Assembly: GCF_015352985.1 (NCBI RefSeq)
Contig: NZ_JACYXF010000053.1
Location: 1-44,470, forward strand
Direction: 5' to 3'
Length of the DNA stretch: 44,470 bases
DNA from: Noviherbaspirillum malthae
GTDB taxonomy: Bacteria > Pseudomonadota > Gammaproteobacteria > Burkholderiales > Burkholderiaceae_D
The first letter of the stretch is position 1. Every line of letters starts with the position of its first letter. The notes below the pieces were generated by a model, which made no database searches, was not told where the DNA came from, and saw nothing but the letters and a program-made list of their open reading frames with translations. Below, piece by piece: positions 9,701 through 19,663 of this stretch. The translations under genes were made by a program, and so were the position numbers.

Positions 9701-12457
9701 ACCAACCTGGCGCGCTTCACGCGCCTGCTGCAGGGCCAGCGCGACCTGACCGCGGTGACAACGCTGATCCTGTCCGAACTGGCACCGCTGGTGACGGCGC
9801 ACCATGGCGTGTTCTACATGATGGATTCGCAGGACCAGGATGCCCGCCTGCGCATGATCGCCAGCTACGGCTACCGTTCCAACCGCAAGCTGCCGACCTC
9901 CTTCCTGCCGGGCGAAGGCCTGGTGGGGCAGTGCGCGCTGGAAAAGCAGCGCATCTGGCTGACCAACGTGCCGCGCGATTACATCCAGGTGTCATCCGGC
10001 CTGGGTGCGGCGCCGCCGACCAACATCGTCGTGCTGCCCATCCTGTTCGAACAGCAGGTCAAGGCCGTCATCGAGATCGCATCGCTGGACCGCTTCACCG
10101 AAACTCATCTCTGGTTCCTTGATCAGCTGATGGAATCGATCGGTGTGGTGCTCAATACGATCGAGGCGAATAGCCGTACTGAATCGCTGCTGACCCAGTC
10201 GCAGTCGCTGGCCCAGGAGCTGCAGCAGACCAACCTCGAACTGGCGGAAAAGGCGCGCCTGCTGTCCGAGCAGAACATCGAGGTCGAACGCAAGAACCGC
10301 GAAGTGGAACAGGCGAAGCTCGCGCTCGAGGAAAAGGCAACCCAGCTCGCCCTGTCTTCCAAGTACAAGTCCGAGTTCCTTGCCAACATGTCGCATGAGC
10401 TGCGCACACCGCTCAACAGCCTGCTCATTCTCGCCCAGCAGCTCTCCGACAACCCGGACGGCAACCTCAGCCCGCGCCAGGTGGAGTTCGCCAAGACCAT
10501 TTACGGTTCCGGCAGCGACCTGCTGACGCTCATCAACGATATTCTGGACCTGTCGAAGATCGAGTCCGGAACGGTCACGCTGGAACTCAGCGAATACCGT
10601 TTCCGCACGCTGTCCGGCTATGTGGAGCGCACCTTCCGCCACATGGCCGAAGCCAAGCAGCTCAACTTCTCGGTCGACCTGGCGGACGACCTGCCGGTGG
10701 CAATGATGACCGATACCACCCGCCTGCAGCAGATCCTGAAGAACCTGCTCTCGAACGCCTTCAAGTTCACCTCGCATGGACAGGTATCCCTGCGCATCGG
10801 CCGCGTGCTCTCGGGCTGGACGCCGGATCATCCCAACCTGAACCAGGCCGATGCAGTGCTGGCCTTCTCGGTTACCGATACCGGCGTCGGCATTGCTTCC
10901 GACAAGCTGCAGCTGATCTTCGAAGCCTTCCAGCAGGCCGACGGCAGTACCGCCCGCCGCTACGGCGGAACCGGCCTCGGCCTGTCCATCAGCCGGGAAC
11001 TTGCCCGCCTGCTCGGCGGCGAAATTCGCGTGGAAAGCGTGGTCGGCGTCGGCAGTACCTTCACCCTGTTCCTGCCGTACAACCGTTCCGGATTCATCAG
11101 CCAGGAGACGCTGCAGTCCACATCGTCGATGGGCATGCTGCGCGGCGACATGGTCTACCTGAATTCCGACATCAGCGAGATCAGCGATGTGGAGGAACTG
11201 CATCCGTCGCAGCTCGGTACCGATGCGCCCTCATTGCCCTATGAAAGCACCACCTCCGACGACCGCGCGCTGATCGCGCCCGGCGATCCATCCGTACTGA
11301 TCGTGGAAGACGATGCCCGCTTCGCCGGAATCCTGCTCGATTACGCACGCGAGAAGAATTTCAAGGGCATCGTCACGCACCAGGGTGATTCCGCGCTGAC
11401 CCTGGCGCGCGACTACCTGCCGGCGGCCATCCTGCTTGACATCGACCTGCCGGACATCGACGGCTTCACCGTGCTCGAACGCCTCAAGCGAGACCCGGGC
11501 ACGCGCCATATCCCGGTTCATGTCATGACCAACCTGAAGGAGCGCGAGCGGGTGCTGCGCCAGGGCGCGATCTCCTACCTGCACAAGCCGGTCAGCCGCG
11601 AGCGCCTGCAGGAGGAATTCACCCGCATCCAGCAGTTCCTCATCCGCGGCAAGCGCAGCCTGCTGGTGGTGGAAGACGACCCGATGCAGCGCAGCATGAT
11701 CGTCGACCTCATCGGTGCCAACGACGTGCATATCGTCGCGGTCAGCTCCGGCAAGGAAGCGCTGGACGCGCTGCATGCGAGCCAGTTCGACTGCATGGTG
11801 CTCGACCTGTCGCTGCCCGATATCAACGGCATGGAACTGCTGGACCGGATCGGCGACGATGCCAGCCTGCGCAACCTGCCGGTGGTGATCTATACCGCAA
11901 AGGAACTGAACCGCAAGGAAGTGACGCACCTGAAACGCATCGCCAAGACCATCGTGGTCAAGGACGCGCGCTCGCCCGAGCGCCTGCTCGATGAAACGGC
12001 GCTGTTCCTGCATCGCTCGCCGACCAGCCTGCCGGAGACGCAGCGCCGGATGCTTGAGGATATCCACCAGGCCGACGGCGGACTGATAGGCCGCAAGGTG
12101 CTGATCGTCGATGACGACCTGCGCAACATCTTCGCCCTCAGTTCGGTGCTGGAGCGGCAGCAGATGAAGGTACTGTTTGCGGAAAACGGCAAGGACGGCA
12201 TCGAAGTGCTGGAGAAGGACCCGACCATCGAAATCGTGCTAATGGACATCATGATGCCGGAAATGGACGGATACGACACCATGCGCGCCATCCGAGCCAT
12301 TCCGCGCTTCAAGTCACTGCCCATCATCACGCTGACGGCAAAGGCCATGAAAGGCGACCGCGACAAGTGCCTGGCGGCGGGCGCTTCCGATTACATCACC
12401 AAGCCGGTGGACGTGGCGCAGCTGCTGTCGCTGATGCGCGTCTGGCTGCATCAATAG
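6722..12457 (+). CDS. Soluble HAMP-repeat hybrid histidine kinase with three receivers
   Basis: A 1911-residue multidomain kinase. No transmembrane segment or signal peptide is visible, so it senses inside the cell. Domains in order: a divergent HAMP-like unit (about 20-153); nine 92-residue HAMP-like repeats (154-981), eight of them nearly identical; a GAF domain (about 1000-1150); a coiled coil; HisKA with H1225 in MSHELRTPLN; HATPase_c (N-box LKNLLSNAFKF, G1 DTGVGI, G2 GGTGLGLSI); and three receivers with phospho-acceptors D1573, D1695 and D1842. The poly-HAMP plus HisKA-REC plan recalls fungal group III (Nik1/Os1) osmosensing kinases and their bacterial relatives. The ATG at 6722 follows GGGAGA; a TTG at 6698 is possible. 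A CheR-like gene follows after 13 bases, indicating a shared operon. Ligand and output are unknown. Confidence 0.93.
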   Translation: MDTRTKLTDELDAKLLLGVLTALKKGDFSTRMPSDLTGLAGKIADTLNDIMETNEQLTREITEVSRVVGREGRLTQRATLPSVAGGWATIVKSVNTLIDDLVHPTTEMARVIGAVAKGDLSQTMALDVDGRPLKGQFLRAASTANTMVDQLSSFASEVTRVAREVGTEGKLGGQANVPGVAGTWKDLTDSVNSMAGNLTSQVRNIADVTTAVANGDLSKKITVDVRGEILQLKDTINTMVDQLRSFASEVTRVAREVGTEGKLGGQAYVPGVGGTWKDLTDNVNFMASNLTGQVRNIAEVTTAVANGDLSKKITVDVKGEILELKDTINVMVDQLSSFASEVTRVAREVGTEGKLGGQARVAGVAGTWKDLTDSVNSMAGNLTAQVRNIADVTTAVANGDLSKKITVDVKGEILELKNTINVMVDQLNSFASEVTRVAREVGTEGKLGGQANVPGVAGTWKDLTDSVNSMAGNLTSQVRNIADVTTAVANGDLSKKITVDVRGEIFELKNTINVMVDQLNSFASEVTRVAREVGTEGKLGGQAQVKGVGGTWKDLTDNVNFMASNLTGQVRNIAEVTTAVARGDLSKKITVDVKGEILELKNTINVMVDQLSSFASEVTRVAREVGTEGKLGGQANVPGVAGTWKDLTDSVNSMAGNLTSQVRNIADVTTAVANGDLSKKITVDVRGEILQLKDTINTMVDQLRSFASEVTRVAREVGTEGRLGGQANVPGASGTWKDLTDNVNFMASNLTGQVRNIAEVTTAVARGDLSKKITVDVKGEILELKNTINVMVDQLSSFASEVTRVAREVGTEGKLGGQAQVEGAAGTWKDLTDNVNFMAANLTAQVRGIAGVVTAVANGDLKKKLTVAARGEIAALANTINEMTDTLAVFADQATTVAREVGVEGKLGGQASVPGAAGTWKDLTENLNQMAATLTTQVRAIAEVATAVTRGDLSRSIQVETRGEVADLKDNINEMIRNLKETTQKNAQQDWLKTNLARFTRLLQGQRDLTAVTTLILSELAPLVTAHHGVFYMMDSQDQDARLRMIASYGYRSNRKLPTSFLPGEGLVGQCALEKQRIWLTNVPRDYIQVSSGLGAAPPTNIVVLPILFEQQVKAVIEIASLDRFTETHLWFLDQLMESIGVVLNTIEANSRTESLLTQSQSLAQELQQTNLELAEKARLLSEQNIEVERKNREVEQAKLALEEKATQLALSSKYKSEFLANMSHELRTPLNSLLILAQQLSDNPDGNLSPRQVEFAKTIYGSGSDLLTLINDILDLSKIESGTVTLELSEYRFRTLSGYVERTFRHMAEAKQLNFSVDLADDLPVAMMTDTTRLQQILKNLLSNAFKFTSHGQVSLRIGRVLSGWTPDHPNLNQADAVLAFSVTDTGVGIASDKLQLIFEAFQQADGSTARRYGGTGLGLSISRELARLLGGEIRVESVVGVGSTFTLFLPYNRSGFISQETLQSTSSMGMLRGDMVYLNSDISEISDVEELHPSQLGTDAPSLPYESTTSDDRALIAPGDPSVLIVEDDARFAGILLDYAREKNFKGIVTHQGDSALTLARDYLPAAILLDIDLPDIDGFTVLERLKRDPGTRHIPVHVMTNLKERERVLRQGAISYLHKPVSRERLQEEFTRIQQFLIRGKRSLLVVEDDPMQRSMIVDLIGANDVHIVAVSSGKEALDALHASQFDCMVLDLSLPDINGMELLDRIGDDASLRNLPVVIYTAKELNRKEVTHLKRIAKTIVVKDARSPERLLDETALFLHRSPTSLPETQRRMLEDIHQADGGLIGRKVLIVDDDLRNIFALSSVLERQQMKVLFAENGKDGIEVLEKDPTIEIVLMDIMMPEMDGYDTMRAIRAIPRFKSLPIITLTAKAMKGDRDKCLAAGASDYITKPVDVAQLLSLMRVWLHQ
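7181..9664 (+). repeat. Nine in-frame 276-bp tandem repeats (HAMP-like units)
   Basis: Units begin at 7181, 7457, 7733, 8009, 8285, 8561, 8837, 9113 and 9389. Each encodes a 92-residue block starting FASEVTRVAREVGTEGKLGG in the first eight; the last is diverged (FADQATTVAREVGVEGK). Two sub-types alternate, differing at DSVNSMAGNLT versus DNVNFMASNLT. Units 1, 4 and 6 are almost identical in DNA as well, including silent positions, which suggests recent duplication or gene conversion. The period is an exact multiple of three, so copy number can change without breaking the frame. Confidence 0.93.
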
Positions 12458-12470
12458 GATGGGATGACGC

Positions 12471-13310
12471 TTGGAACCGTCCATGCCCATTGCCGGGATC
12501 GTTGAAGACCTGGAAATCGACCTTCTGCTGGAAGGCGTTTTCCGGTATTTCGGGCATGACTTCCGCGGCTACCAGCGCGAAGCGGTCAGGAAGAGGCTGC
12601 TCGCGCTGATGCAGAACCGCAAGTTGCGCACGGTTTCGGCCCTGCAGGAGCAGGTGCTGCATGACCCGGCCGCCGGTGCCGCCTTGCTGCGGGCGCTCAG
12701 CCTGCGCCCCGGCGCGCTGTTCGACGATCCAGTCTACTTTCGGCTGCTGCGGCAGACCATGGTGCCCTGGCTTCGCTCCTTTCCGTCGCCGCGCATCTGG
12801 CTGGCCGAATGCGCGACCGCGGAAGAAGTCTATGGCATGGCGATCCTGCTCTCGGAGGAAAAGCTGCTCGATCGCACCCAGATCTTCGCAACCGCGGAAA
12901 ACGAAGCCTTGCTGGCGGAAGCCAGCGAGGGCGGTTTCGCCTGCGAACGGTTCGAAAGCTATGAGCGCAATTACCGCGAAAGCGGCGGCAGGGCAGACCT
13001 GGGCGCCTACTGCGCGAGGGAAGGGGAGCGCGCCGTCTTCAGCGAGCAGCTGCGCAGCAACATCGTCTGGGCGCAGTACAGCCTGGCGACCGATGCATCA
13101 TTCAATGAATTCCAGACCATCATTTGCCGCCGCGCGATGCCGGACTTCGGCGCCTATCTGAAGCGGCGCACCCTGCAGCTGTTTTATGAAAGCATGCCGG
13201 TGTTCGGCATACTCAGCGTCGATCAGGGAGATGGCCTCGACGCGGCGCCGTTCGTGTCGCGCTACAAGCCGATTTCAAGCGAACTCGGCGTTTACCGGCG
13301 CGTTGCATGA
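12471..13310 (+). CDS. CheR-like protein, probably catalytically dead
   Basis: A 279-residue protein that follows the CheR chemoreceptor-methyltransferase layout: a small helical N-terminal domain, then a Rossmann-like domain. The S-adenosylmethionine motifs sit where expected but are altered. The usual AGCSSGEE reads A-E-C-A-T-A-E-E at 112-119, losing both glycines. The acidic ATD motif reads A-T-A-E-N, and the CRNVLIYF motif reads C-R-R-A-M-P-D-F. I infer a pseudo-enzyme or adaptor rather than an active methyltransferase. It starts 13 bases after the hybrid kinase, with AGGATGGGATG before a TTG at 12471; an ATG at 12483 is the alternative. CheR proteins next to HAMP-array kinases are a known pairing, usually with a CheB that is absent here. 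Confidence 0.75.
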   Translation: MEPSMPIAGIVEDLEIDLLLEGVFRYFGHDFRGYQREAVRKRLLALMQNRKLRTVSALQEQVLHDPAAGAALLRALSLRPGALFDDPVYFRLLRQTMVPWLRSFPSPRIWLAECATAEEVYGMAILLSEEKLLDRTQIFATAENEALLAEASEGGFACERFESYERNYRESGGRADLGAYCAREGERAVFSEQLRSNIVWAQYSLATDASFNEFQTIICRRAMPDFGAYLKRRTLQLFYESMPVFGILSVDQGDGLDAAPFVSRYKPISSELGVYRRVA

Positions 13311-13317
13311 CACCCGA

Positions 13318-13349
13318 GGGGAGCGGGCGTACCCGCGTCCCCGCCTTTT
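13318..13349 (+). terminator. Hairpin terminator between convergent cheR-like and iclR genes
   Basis: A stem GCGGG/CCCGC with a 4-base loop, extended by GGGG/CCCC outside, is followed by GCCTTTT. It lies just past the CheR-like stop and before the end of the convergent regulator gene. Confidence 0.55.
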
Positions 13350-13374
13350 GCGCCCGGAACTGCGATTTTCCATC

Positions 13375-14166
13375 TCAGGCTGCCGCGCCCTGCGGCACAT
13401 GCCCGAGCACGGAGGAAATCTCTCCGGCCGTGCTGACCAGATCTTCCACCCATTCATCCTGCAGGCGGTCCGCCGGTGCGGAAATCGACAGGCCGGCGAT
13501 CAGCTTGCCGGAATCGTCGTAGATGCCGGCGGCCATGCAGCGCACGCCCAGTTCCAATTCCTCATTGTCGCGCGCATAGCCGCGCGCGCGTACCAGGCTG
13601 AGCTCGCGTTCGAGCTTGGCGAGGTCGGTGATGGAATTCTTGTTGTGACCCGCCAGGCCGGTGCGGGTAGCATAGGCGCGTACCTGTTTCGGATCGTCGA
13701 CCGACAGGAAAAGCTTGCCGGTGGAAGTCAGGTGCAGCGGCGCGCGGCCGCCAATGGCGCGCACCACCTGCATGCCGGAGCGTTCCGAGAATGAGCGGTC
13801 GATGTAGACGATCTCATCGCCCTGCCGGACCGACAGGTTGATCGTCTGCTGCGTGCGCCGGTGCAGCGCCCGCATGTACTCCAGCGATGCTTCGCGCACA
13901 TTGAGCCGGCTCTTGACGATATTGCCCAGCTCCAGCAGGCGCATGCCCAGCCGGTAGGAGCCGGCTTCGGCGCGGTCGACGAAACGCTTGACGACCAGAT
14001 CGTTGAGGATGCGGTGAGCGGTGGAAGGATGCAGGCCGGTCATGGTGGACAGCTCCTTCAGACTCACCGGATCAGGATATTGCGCGAGCGCATCCAGCAG
14101 TGAAATCATGCGTTCGATCACCTGGATCGATGTCTGACTGTTTTCAGGTGCCTGATCGTTTTTCAT
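13375..14166 (-). CDS. IclR-family transcriptional regulator
   Basis: A 263-residue DNA-binding regulator. An N-terminal winged helix-turn-helix (about 20-80; VSLKELSTMTGLHPSTAHRILNDL is the recognisable HTH) is followed by the IclR effector-binding domain, with signatures VRAIGGRAPLHLTSTGKLFL and LGVRCMAAGIYDDSGKLIAGLSIS. Such proteins bind small aromatic or organic acids and act as repressors or activators. The ATG at 14166 is preferred; a TTG seven codons upstream is also open. No strong ribosome binding site is seen. It is flanked by a convergent CheR-like gene and a divergent diacylglycerol kinase, neither of which is an obvious target, so its regulon is unknown. Confidence 0.9.
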   Translation of the reverse strand: MKNDQAPENSQTSIQVIERMISLLDALAQYPDPVSLKELSTMTGLHPSTAHRILNDLVVKRFVDRAEAGSYRLGMRLLELGNIVKSRLNVREASLEYMRALHRRTQQTINLSVRQGDEIVYIDRSFSERSGMQVVRAIGGRAPLHLTSTGKLFLSVDDPKQVRAYATRTGLAGHNKNSITDLAKLERELSLVRARGYARDNEELELGVRCMAAGIYDDSGKLIAGLSISAPADRLQDEWVEDLVSTAGEISSVLGHVPQGAAA

Positions 14167-14413
14167 AATATGGTTGGTGCGTTGCAATAAGCATGTTATA
14201 TCACATCGTGAAAAAACGAAAAAGGTGCTTTCTTACATTTGGATTATCTTCATAGCGCGTCATCAAACGCAGTTGTACCCGCCGAGGCGGAAACCATACG
14301 GTCCGATACGTAATGGCAAGCTTGTCGACTGCCATCCGATTTGCGTGTACGCTTCGGACGCTGCCGGCGCAATGCATGCCGGCAAGCGATCTAGGCGGAA
14401 TCGGGATGCAATC

Positions 14414-14830
14414 ATGGCAATGTCGGAAAACGAATCACAATTCAGCGAATTCAAGAGCAAGAGCGGCTTCAGGCGCATCCTGTCGGCCTACTCCTATTCG
14501 ATGCAGGGTTTTCAGGCCGCCTGGCGCAATGAACACGCCTTCCGCCAGGAGGTGATGATCGTCGTTCCGGGCATGCTGATCGCGCCTTTCCTGCCGCTTC
14601 CAGCCCTGCACCGGCTTGCCCTGGTGGCAGTCGTGATGCTGCTGCTGATCGTCGAACTGCTCAACTCCGCCATCGAGACCGTGGTCGACCGGATTTCCCT
14701 GGAACGGCATCCGCTGTCGAAGGTGGCCAAGGACATCGGAAGCGCCGCCGTCTTTCTTTCGCTTGTGCTCGCCGGCATGACCTGGGCCGTCATTCTGCTG
14801 CCTTTAGCGAAGGCCTATTTCCGAACATAG
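14414..14830 (+). CDS. dgkA: Diacylglycerol kinase, prokaryotic type
   Basis: A 138-residue inner-membrane enzyme that phosphorylates diacylglycerol released by membrane-derived glucan and lipid turnover, returning it to phospholipid synthesis. The DagK signature E-L-L-N-S-A-I-E-T-V-V-D-R is intact and three hydrophobic segments are visible. The N-terminus is about 15 residues longer than E. coli DgkA and polar. The ATG at 14414 fits a weak CGGGA; an ATG two codons later (14420) cannot be excluded. The frame is open upstream but without a plausible domain. It is convergent with the following flavin reductase gene, only 18 bases apart. Confidence 0.92.
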   Translation: MAMSENESQFSEFKSKSGFRRILSAYSYSMQGFQAAWRNEHAFRQEVMIVVPGMLIAPFLPLPALHRLALVAVVMLLLIVELLNSAIETVVDRISLERHPLSKVAKDIGSAAVFLSLVLAGMTWAVILLPLAKAYFRT

Positions 14831-14848
14831 CCGTCGCACGCTTGGCGG

Positions 14849-15409
14849 CTACTTGCCGATATTGCGCTCCACCCATCGCTCGAAGGACTGCAGGAATTTC
14901 TGCATGAAGTCGCGCGTCGAGTCGCTGGCGATATTGCCGCTCTCATCCACCAGGTTGCCCGCGTTGCCGATATAGGCTTCCGGCTGCTGCATCACCGGCA
15001 CATTCAGAAAGACCAGCGACTGGCGCAGGTGGTGGTTGGCGCCGAAACCGCCGATGGCGCCCGGCGATACGCTGATGACCGCTCCGGGCTTGCCGTCCCA
15101 GGCGCTCTGTCCGTAGGGGCGGGAGGCGGTATCGATCGCATTCTTGAGCACGCCCGGCACCGAGCGGTTGTATTCAGGCGTAACGAAAAGCACCGCATCG
15201 GCATTTTGGATCTGCGTCTTGAAATCGCGGGCCGCCTGCGGCGGGTTGGCGTCGTTATCCTGGTTGTACAGCGGCAAGTTGCCGATCTCCACGATATTCA
15301 GGGTCAGCGAGGCCGGCGCCATTTTCTGCAATGCCTGCGCCAGCTTGCGGTTGATCGAATCCTTCCGAAGGCTGCCGACGATGACAGCCACGTTTTTTGC
15401 TGTACTCAT
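14849..15409 (-). CDS. NADPH-dependent FMN reductase (flavodoxin-like quinone/azo/chromate reductase type)
   Basis: A 186-residue flavodoxin-fold oxidoreductase. The FMN phosphate-binding loop VGSLRKDSINRKLAQAL and the second FMN loop TPEYNRSVPGVLKNAID are clear marks of the NADPH-dependent FMN reductase family (ChrR, YieF, SsuE relatives). It reduces FMN, quinones or similar electrophiles with NAD(P)H in the cytoplasm. The start ATG at 15409 follows CAGGAGCG. It stands alone between dgkA (convergent) and a divergent doxX. A role in feeding reduced FMN to the flavin monooxygenases further right is possible, but nothing in the local layout links them. Confidence 0.9.
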   Translation of the reverse strand: MSTAKNVAVIVGSLRKDSINRKLAQALQKMAPASLTLNIVEIGNLPLYNQDNDANPPQAARDFKTQIQNADAVLFVTPEYNRSVPGVLKNAIDTASRPYGQSAWDGKPGAVISVSPGAIGGFGANHHLRQSLVFLNVPVMQQPEAYIGNAGNLVDESGNIASDSTRDFMQKFLQSFERWVERNIGK

Positions 15410-15439
15410 GATCGCTCCTGGTCAATGTGAACAACGGCC

Positions 15440-15487
15440 TGCCATCGTTGCCGAAGGACTGCGTGCCATCGTTGCCGAAGGACTGCG
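15440..15487 (+). repeat. Perfect 24-bp tandem duplication in a 387-base gap
   Basis: The unit TGCCATCGTTGCCGAAGGAC plus TGCG occurs twice in direct tandem just upstream of the FMN reductase start. The surrounding gap (15410-15796) shows no convincing gene and no other repeat; the doxX ribosome binding site AAAGGAG lies at its right end. Confidence 0.9.
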
Positions 15488-15796
15488 GACGCGGCCGGCG
15501 ATATGGCGGGGGAGACCGTCGTATATCATGTTTCATTCGTGGAGAGGGCCTGCCGGCCGGCGCAATGCAAGGAGCTTGGAGTTGCATCAATGGCGTGATT
15601 GCACCTCAACAAGCATTCGGAGTTATCATGCGCGCAGAGCCGCCTTGAACCGCCGGGTGCTGCATGGAGGTCCGCCGGCGAGGTTCGCACGCAAGCTCTG
15701 CCTCCCGCGAACAGCGTGCCTTTCGGCAAGGGCAGCGCGGTACTCGGCGTAGCGCATATCTTTCCGCCAATAACAACATGAATCAAAGGAGCTGCC

Positions 15797-16219
15797 ATGC
15801 ATCGTTACCAGTCAGGAAACGTATCCGAAGACTTCGGAAAACTCATTCTGCGAGTGACGCTCGCATTGCTCATTCTTTTGCATGGCGTGTCCAAGATCAT
15901 GAACGGTGTCACCGGCATCGAAGGCATGGTCACCAAGATCGGCCTGCCGCCGGCATTCACCTACCTCGTCTACGTCGGGGAAGTGATTGCACCGCTTCTG
16001 GTGCTGGTTGGACTCATGACCAGGCCGGCGGCGCTGATCATTGCCGTCAACATGGTGTTTGCCGTCGTGCTGGCGCACATGGGGGATCTGGGCAGCCTGA
16101 ACAAGACCGGCGGCTGGGCCCTGGAATTGCAGGGAATGTTCCTGGCCTCTGCGCTTGCCGTCGCTTTCCTTGGCGCCGGCAGATACAGCATAGGCGGGCA
16201 GAGCGGCCGCTGGAACTGA
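15797..16219 (+). CDS. DoxX family membrane protein
   Basis: A 140-residue inner-membrane protein with four hydrophobic segments. The DoxX hallmark near the N-terminus (FGKLILRVTLALLILLHGVSK) and the second-helix pattern (YVGEVIAPLLVLVGLMTRPA) match the family. DoxX proteins are associated with thiosulfate:quinone oxidoreductase in archaea and with redox-stress membrane complexes in bacteria; the role of this member is unknown. The start ATG is preceded by AAAGGAG seven bases away. Two hairpins follow before the dienelactone hydrolase gene, so the two are probably separate or attenuated transcripts. Confidence 0.9.
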   Translation: MHRYQSGNVSEDFGKLILRVTLALLILLHGVSKIMNGVTGIEGMVTKIGLPPAFTYLVYVGEVIAPLLVLVGLMTRPAALIIAVNMVFAVVLAHMGDLGSLNKTGGWALELQGMFLASALAVAFLGAGRYSIGGQSGRWN

Positions 16220-16231
16220 ACCTGAGATAGC

Positions 16232-16290
16232 GCCGTCGCGCACGACGGCTGGCATGGCCGCGGCTATCGCATGCCGCGGCCATATTCTTT
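16232..16290 (+). terminator. Two consecutive hairpins after doxX
   Basis: The first is GCCGTCG/CGACGGC with loop CGCA (16232-16249). The second has an 11-bp perfect stem, ATGGCCGCGGC with GCCGCGGCCAT (16254-16283), followed by a modest T-rich ATTCTTT. They plausibly terminate doxX or attenuate read-through into the next gene. Confidence 0.5.
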
Positions 16291-16337
16291 CGTGCCGCCA
16301 TGAAAGGCGGCGCAGCAATGCAGCGAAAAGGAAAGTC

Positions 16338-17135
<798 letters not shown>

Positions 17136-17295
17136 ACACTACATTTACGGGTGTATTCAAAGCAGCAAAGGACTCGGCGGGATGACGCCTCGTTATCAGA
17201 AAATTAAATATGGTTTTCTGAAATCATTCGTTTTCAGCAGCTTGTTCAACCGATAGTCTGAAACACGACTTCGGATTCCATTTTAAGACGGCATT

Positions 17296-18498
<1,203 letters not shown>

Positions 18499-18529
18499 CG
18501 CTGCAGCACCGCAGCACTTTTCAAGAGCT

Positions 18530-18561
18530 GCGGCTTGCGATGCCGAGACATCGCAAGCCGC
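18530..18561. terminator. Strong hairpin between convergent activator and binding-protein genes
   Basis: A perfect 13-bp stem (GCGGCTTGCGATG with CATCGCAAGCCGC) and a 6-base loop fill the 70-base space between two convergent stops. There is no long T run, so termination efficiency is uncertain; it could also protect mRNA ends. Confidence 0.55.
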
Positions 18562-18568
18562 GCAGCAT

Positions 18569-19663
18569 TCAGGCAATGGCAGCATGGCCGATGCGCTTGC
18601 CGGAAGCATCGAAGCGGGGCCAGTGCTTGTCCAGGCCCAGTTCCTTGAGTGACGCGTCCAGATAGCGCGTATCGATCCAGGCATGAATATCGAAGGGCTT
18701 GCGTATCAGCTTGAACTTGTGCGCATCCTCCACCGACTGGCGCATGCGTGCGACGACAAACGGGTCGAATACCGGCGACAGCCGTTCCGCCAGCGGCACG
18801 CCGTCATACTCCTCGCGGTACATGTCCGCAGTGATGCTGCCGCCCTTGCTCCATGTCGCAAACACGTCTTCCCGGTTCCTTTCATCGGACACCCATTGCG
18901 CGGCGCGGACCAGCGCCTTCACCGTGCGCTGTGTCAGTTCTGGATGGCGGCTGGCGAATGCCTGATTGGCGACCACCTGAGACGGCGAAGTCGCGACCGC
19001 AGCGTCGCGTGTCGTAAAGACGAGTTTCGCCGCGCCGGCTTCCCGCAGGCGGAGAATGGTGATGGCGCCGAAGATGGCGTCGAGGTCGCCGGCCTGCAAC
19101 GCCGCCTGGCTGGCGGCGGGATCGAGATTCATCACCCGCACATCGCGTTCGGACAAGCCATGCAGGCTGAGGATGCGGTTGACCGCCAGCTGCGTGGCCG
19201 TGCCCTTGTGGAAGGCGATGCGCTTGCCGCGCAGATCGGCAACGGACTTGATGGTGGAATCGCGCCCGGCCAGCAAAAATGTATTGGCACGGCTGCTCGA
19301 GATGAACACGGCACGCGTGTCCAGGCCGACCGATCTGCCCACGATGGCAGGCAAGCCGCCCTGGGTTGCGAAGTCGAGCTGGTTGTTCGACAGCGCTTCA
19401 TTGACGGCAGGGCCTTCCCCCTTGAAGAAAATCCATTCAACGCGGATGCCGTCTTTCTTGAATTCCTCTTCCACCACGCGCTGCGACTGCGCAATGGCCA
19501 GGGTGCTGGTGCTGATGCGCGGCGGATTGCCCACGCCTGCGTTCGACACGCCGAAGCGGATGACCTGCGGCGCCTGCGCCTGCACAAGCCCAGGCAGTGC
19601 GATGCCCGACAGCGGCAGGGACGCGATACCCTTGATCAGTTGTCTGCGGATGAGTGAAGTCAT
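18569..19663 (-). CDS. ABC transporter substrate-binding protein, SsuA/NMT1-like (copy 1)
   Basis: A 364-residue periplasmic binding protein of the aliphatic-sulfonate/nitrate/taurine group. The N-terminal signal peptide (about 1-30) contains an Arg pair (IRRQLIKG) and ends near VQAQA. The lobe motifs are family-typical: FGVSNAGVGNP, EEEFKKDGIRVEW, GEGPAVNEALSNNQLDFA and SVADLRGKRIAFHKGTATQL. It delivers an organosulfur compound to the ABC permease. No permease or ATPase gene is beside it, so it presumably shares the one at 36-41 kb. The ATG at 19663 has GGGGAGG nine bases upstream; the frame stays open further but that part is antisense to the monooxygenase. A good -24/-12 promoter lies 120 bases upstream. 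Confidence 0.9.
   Translation of the reverse strand: MTSLIRRQLIKGIASLPLSGIALPGLVQAQAPQVIRFGVSNAGVGNPPRISTSTLAIAQSQRVVEEEFKKDGIRVEWIFFKGEGPAVNEALSNNQLDFATQGGLPAIVGRSVGLDTRAVFISSSRANTFLLAGRDSTIKSVADLRGKRIAFHKGTATQLAVNRILSLHGLSERDVRVMNLDPAASQAALQAGDLDAIFGAITILRLREAGAAKLVFTTRDAAVATSPSQVVANQAFASRHPELTQRTVKALVRAAQWVSDERNREDVFATWSKGGSITADMYREEYDGVPLAERLSPVFDPFVVARMRQSVEDAHKFKLIRKPFDIHAWIDTRYLDASLKELGLDKHWPRFDASGKRIGHAAIA

Noticed and set aside
6575..9805. A 1076-codon open frame on the minus strand, plus several shorter ones opposite the HAMP repeats
   Set aside because: It is antisense to the repeat-rich kinase; its own apparent repeats are mirror images of the 276-bp coding units, it is full of His/Arg and has no recognisable domain.
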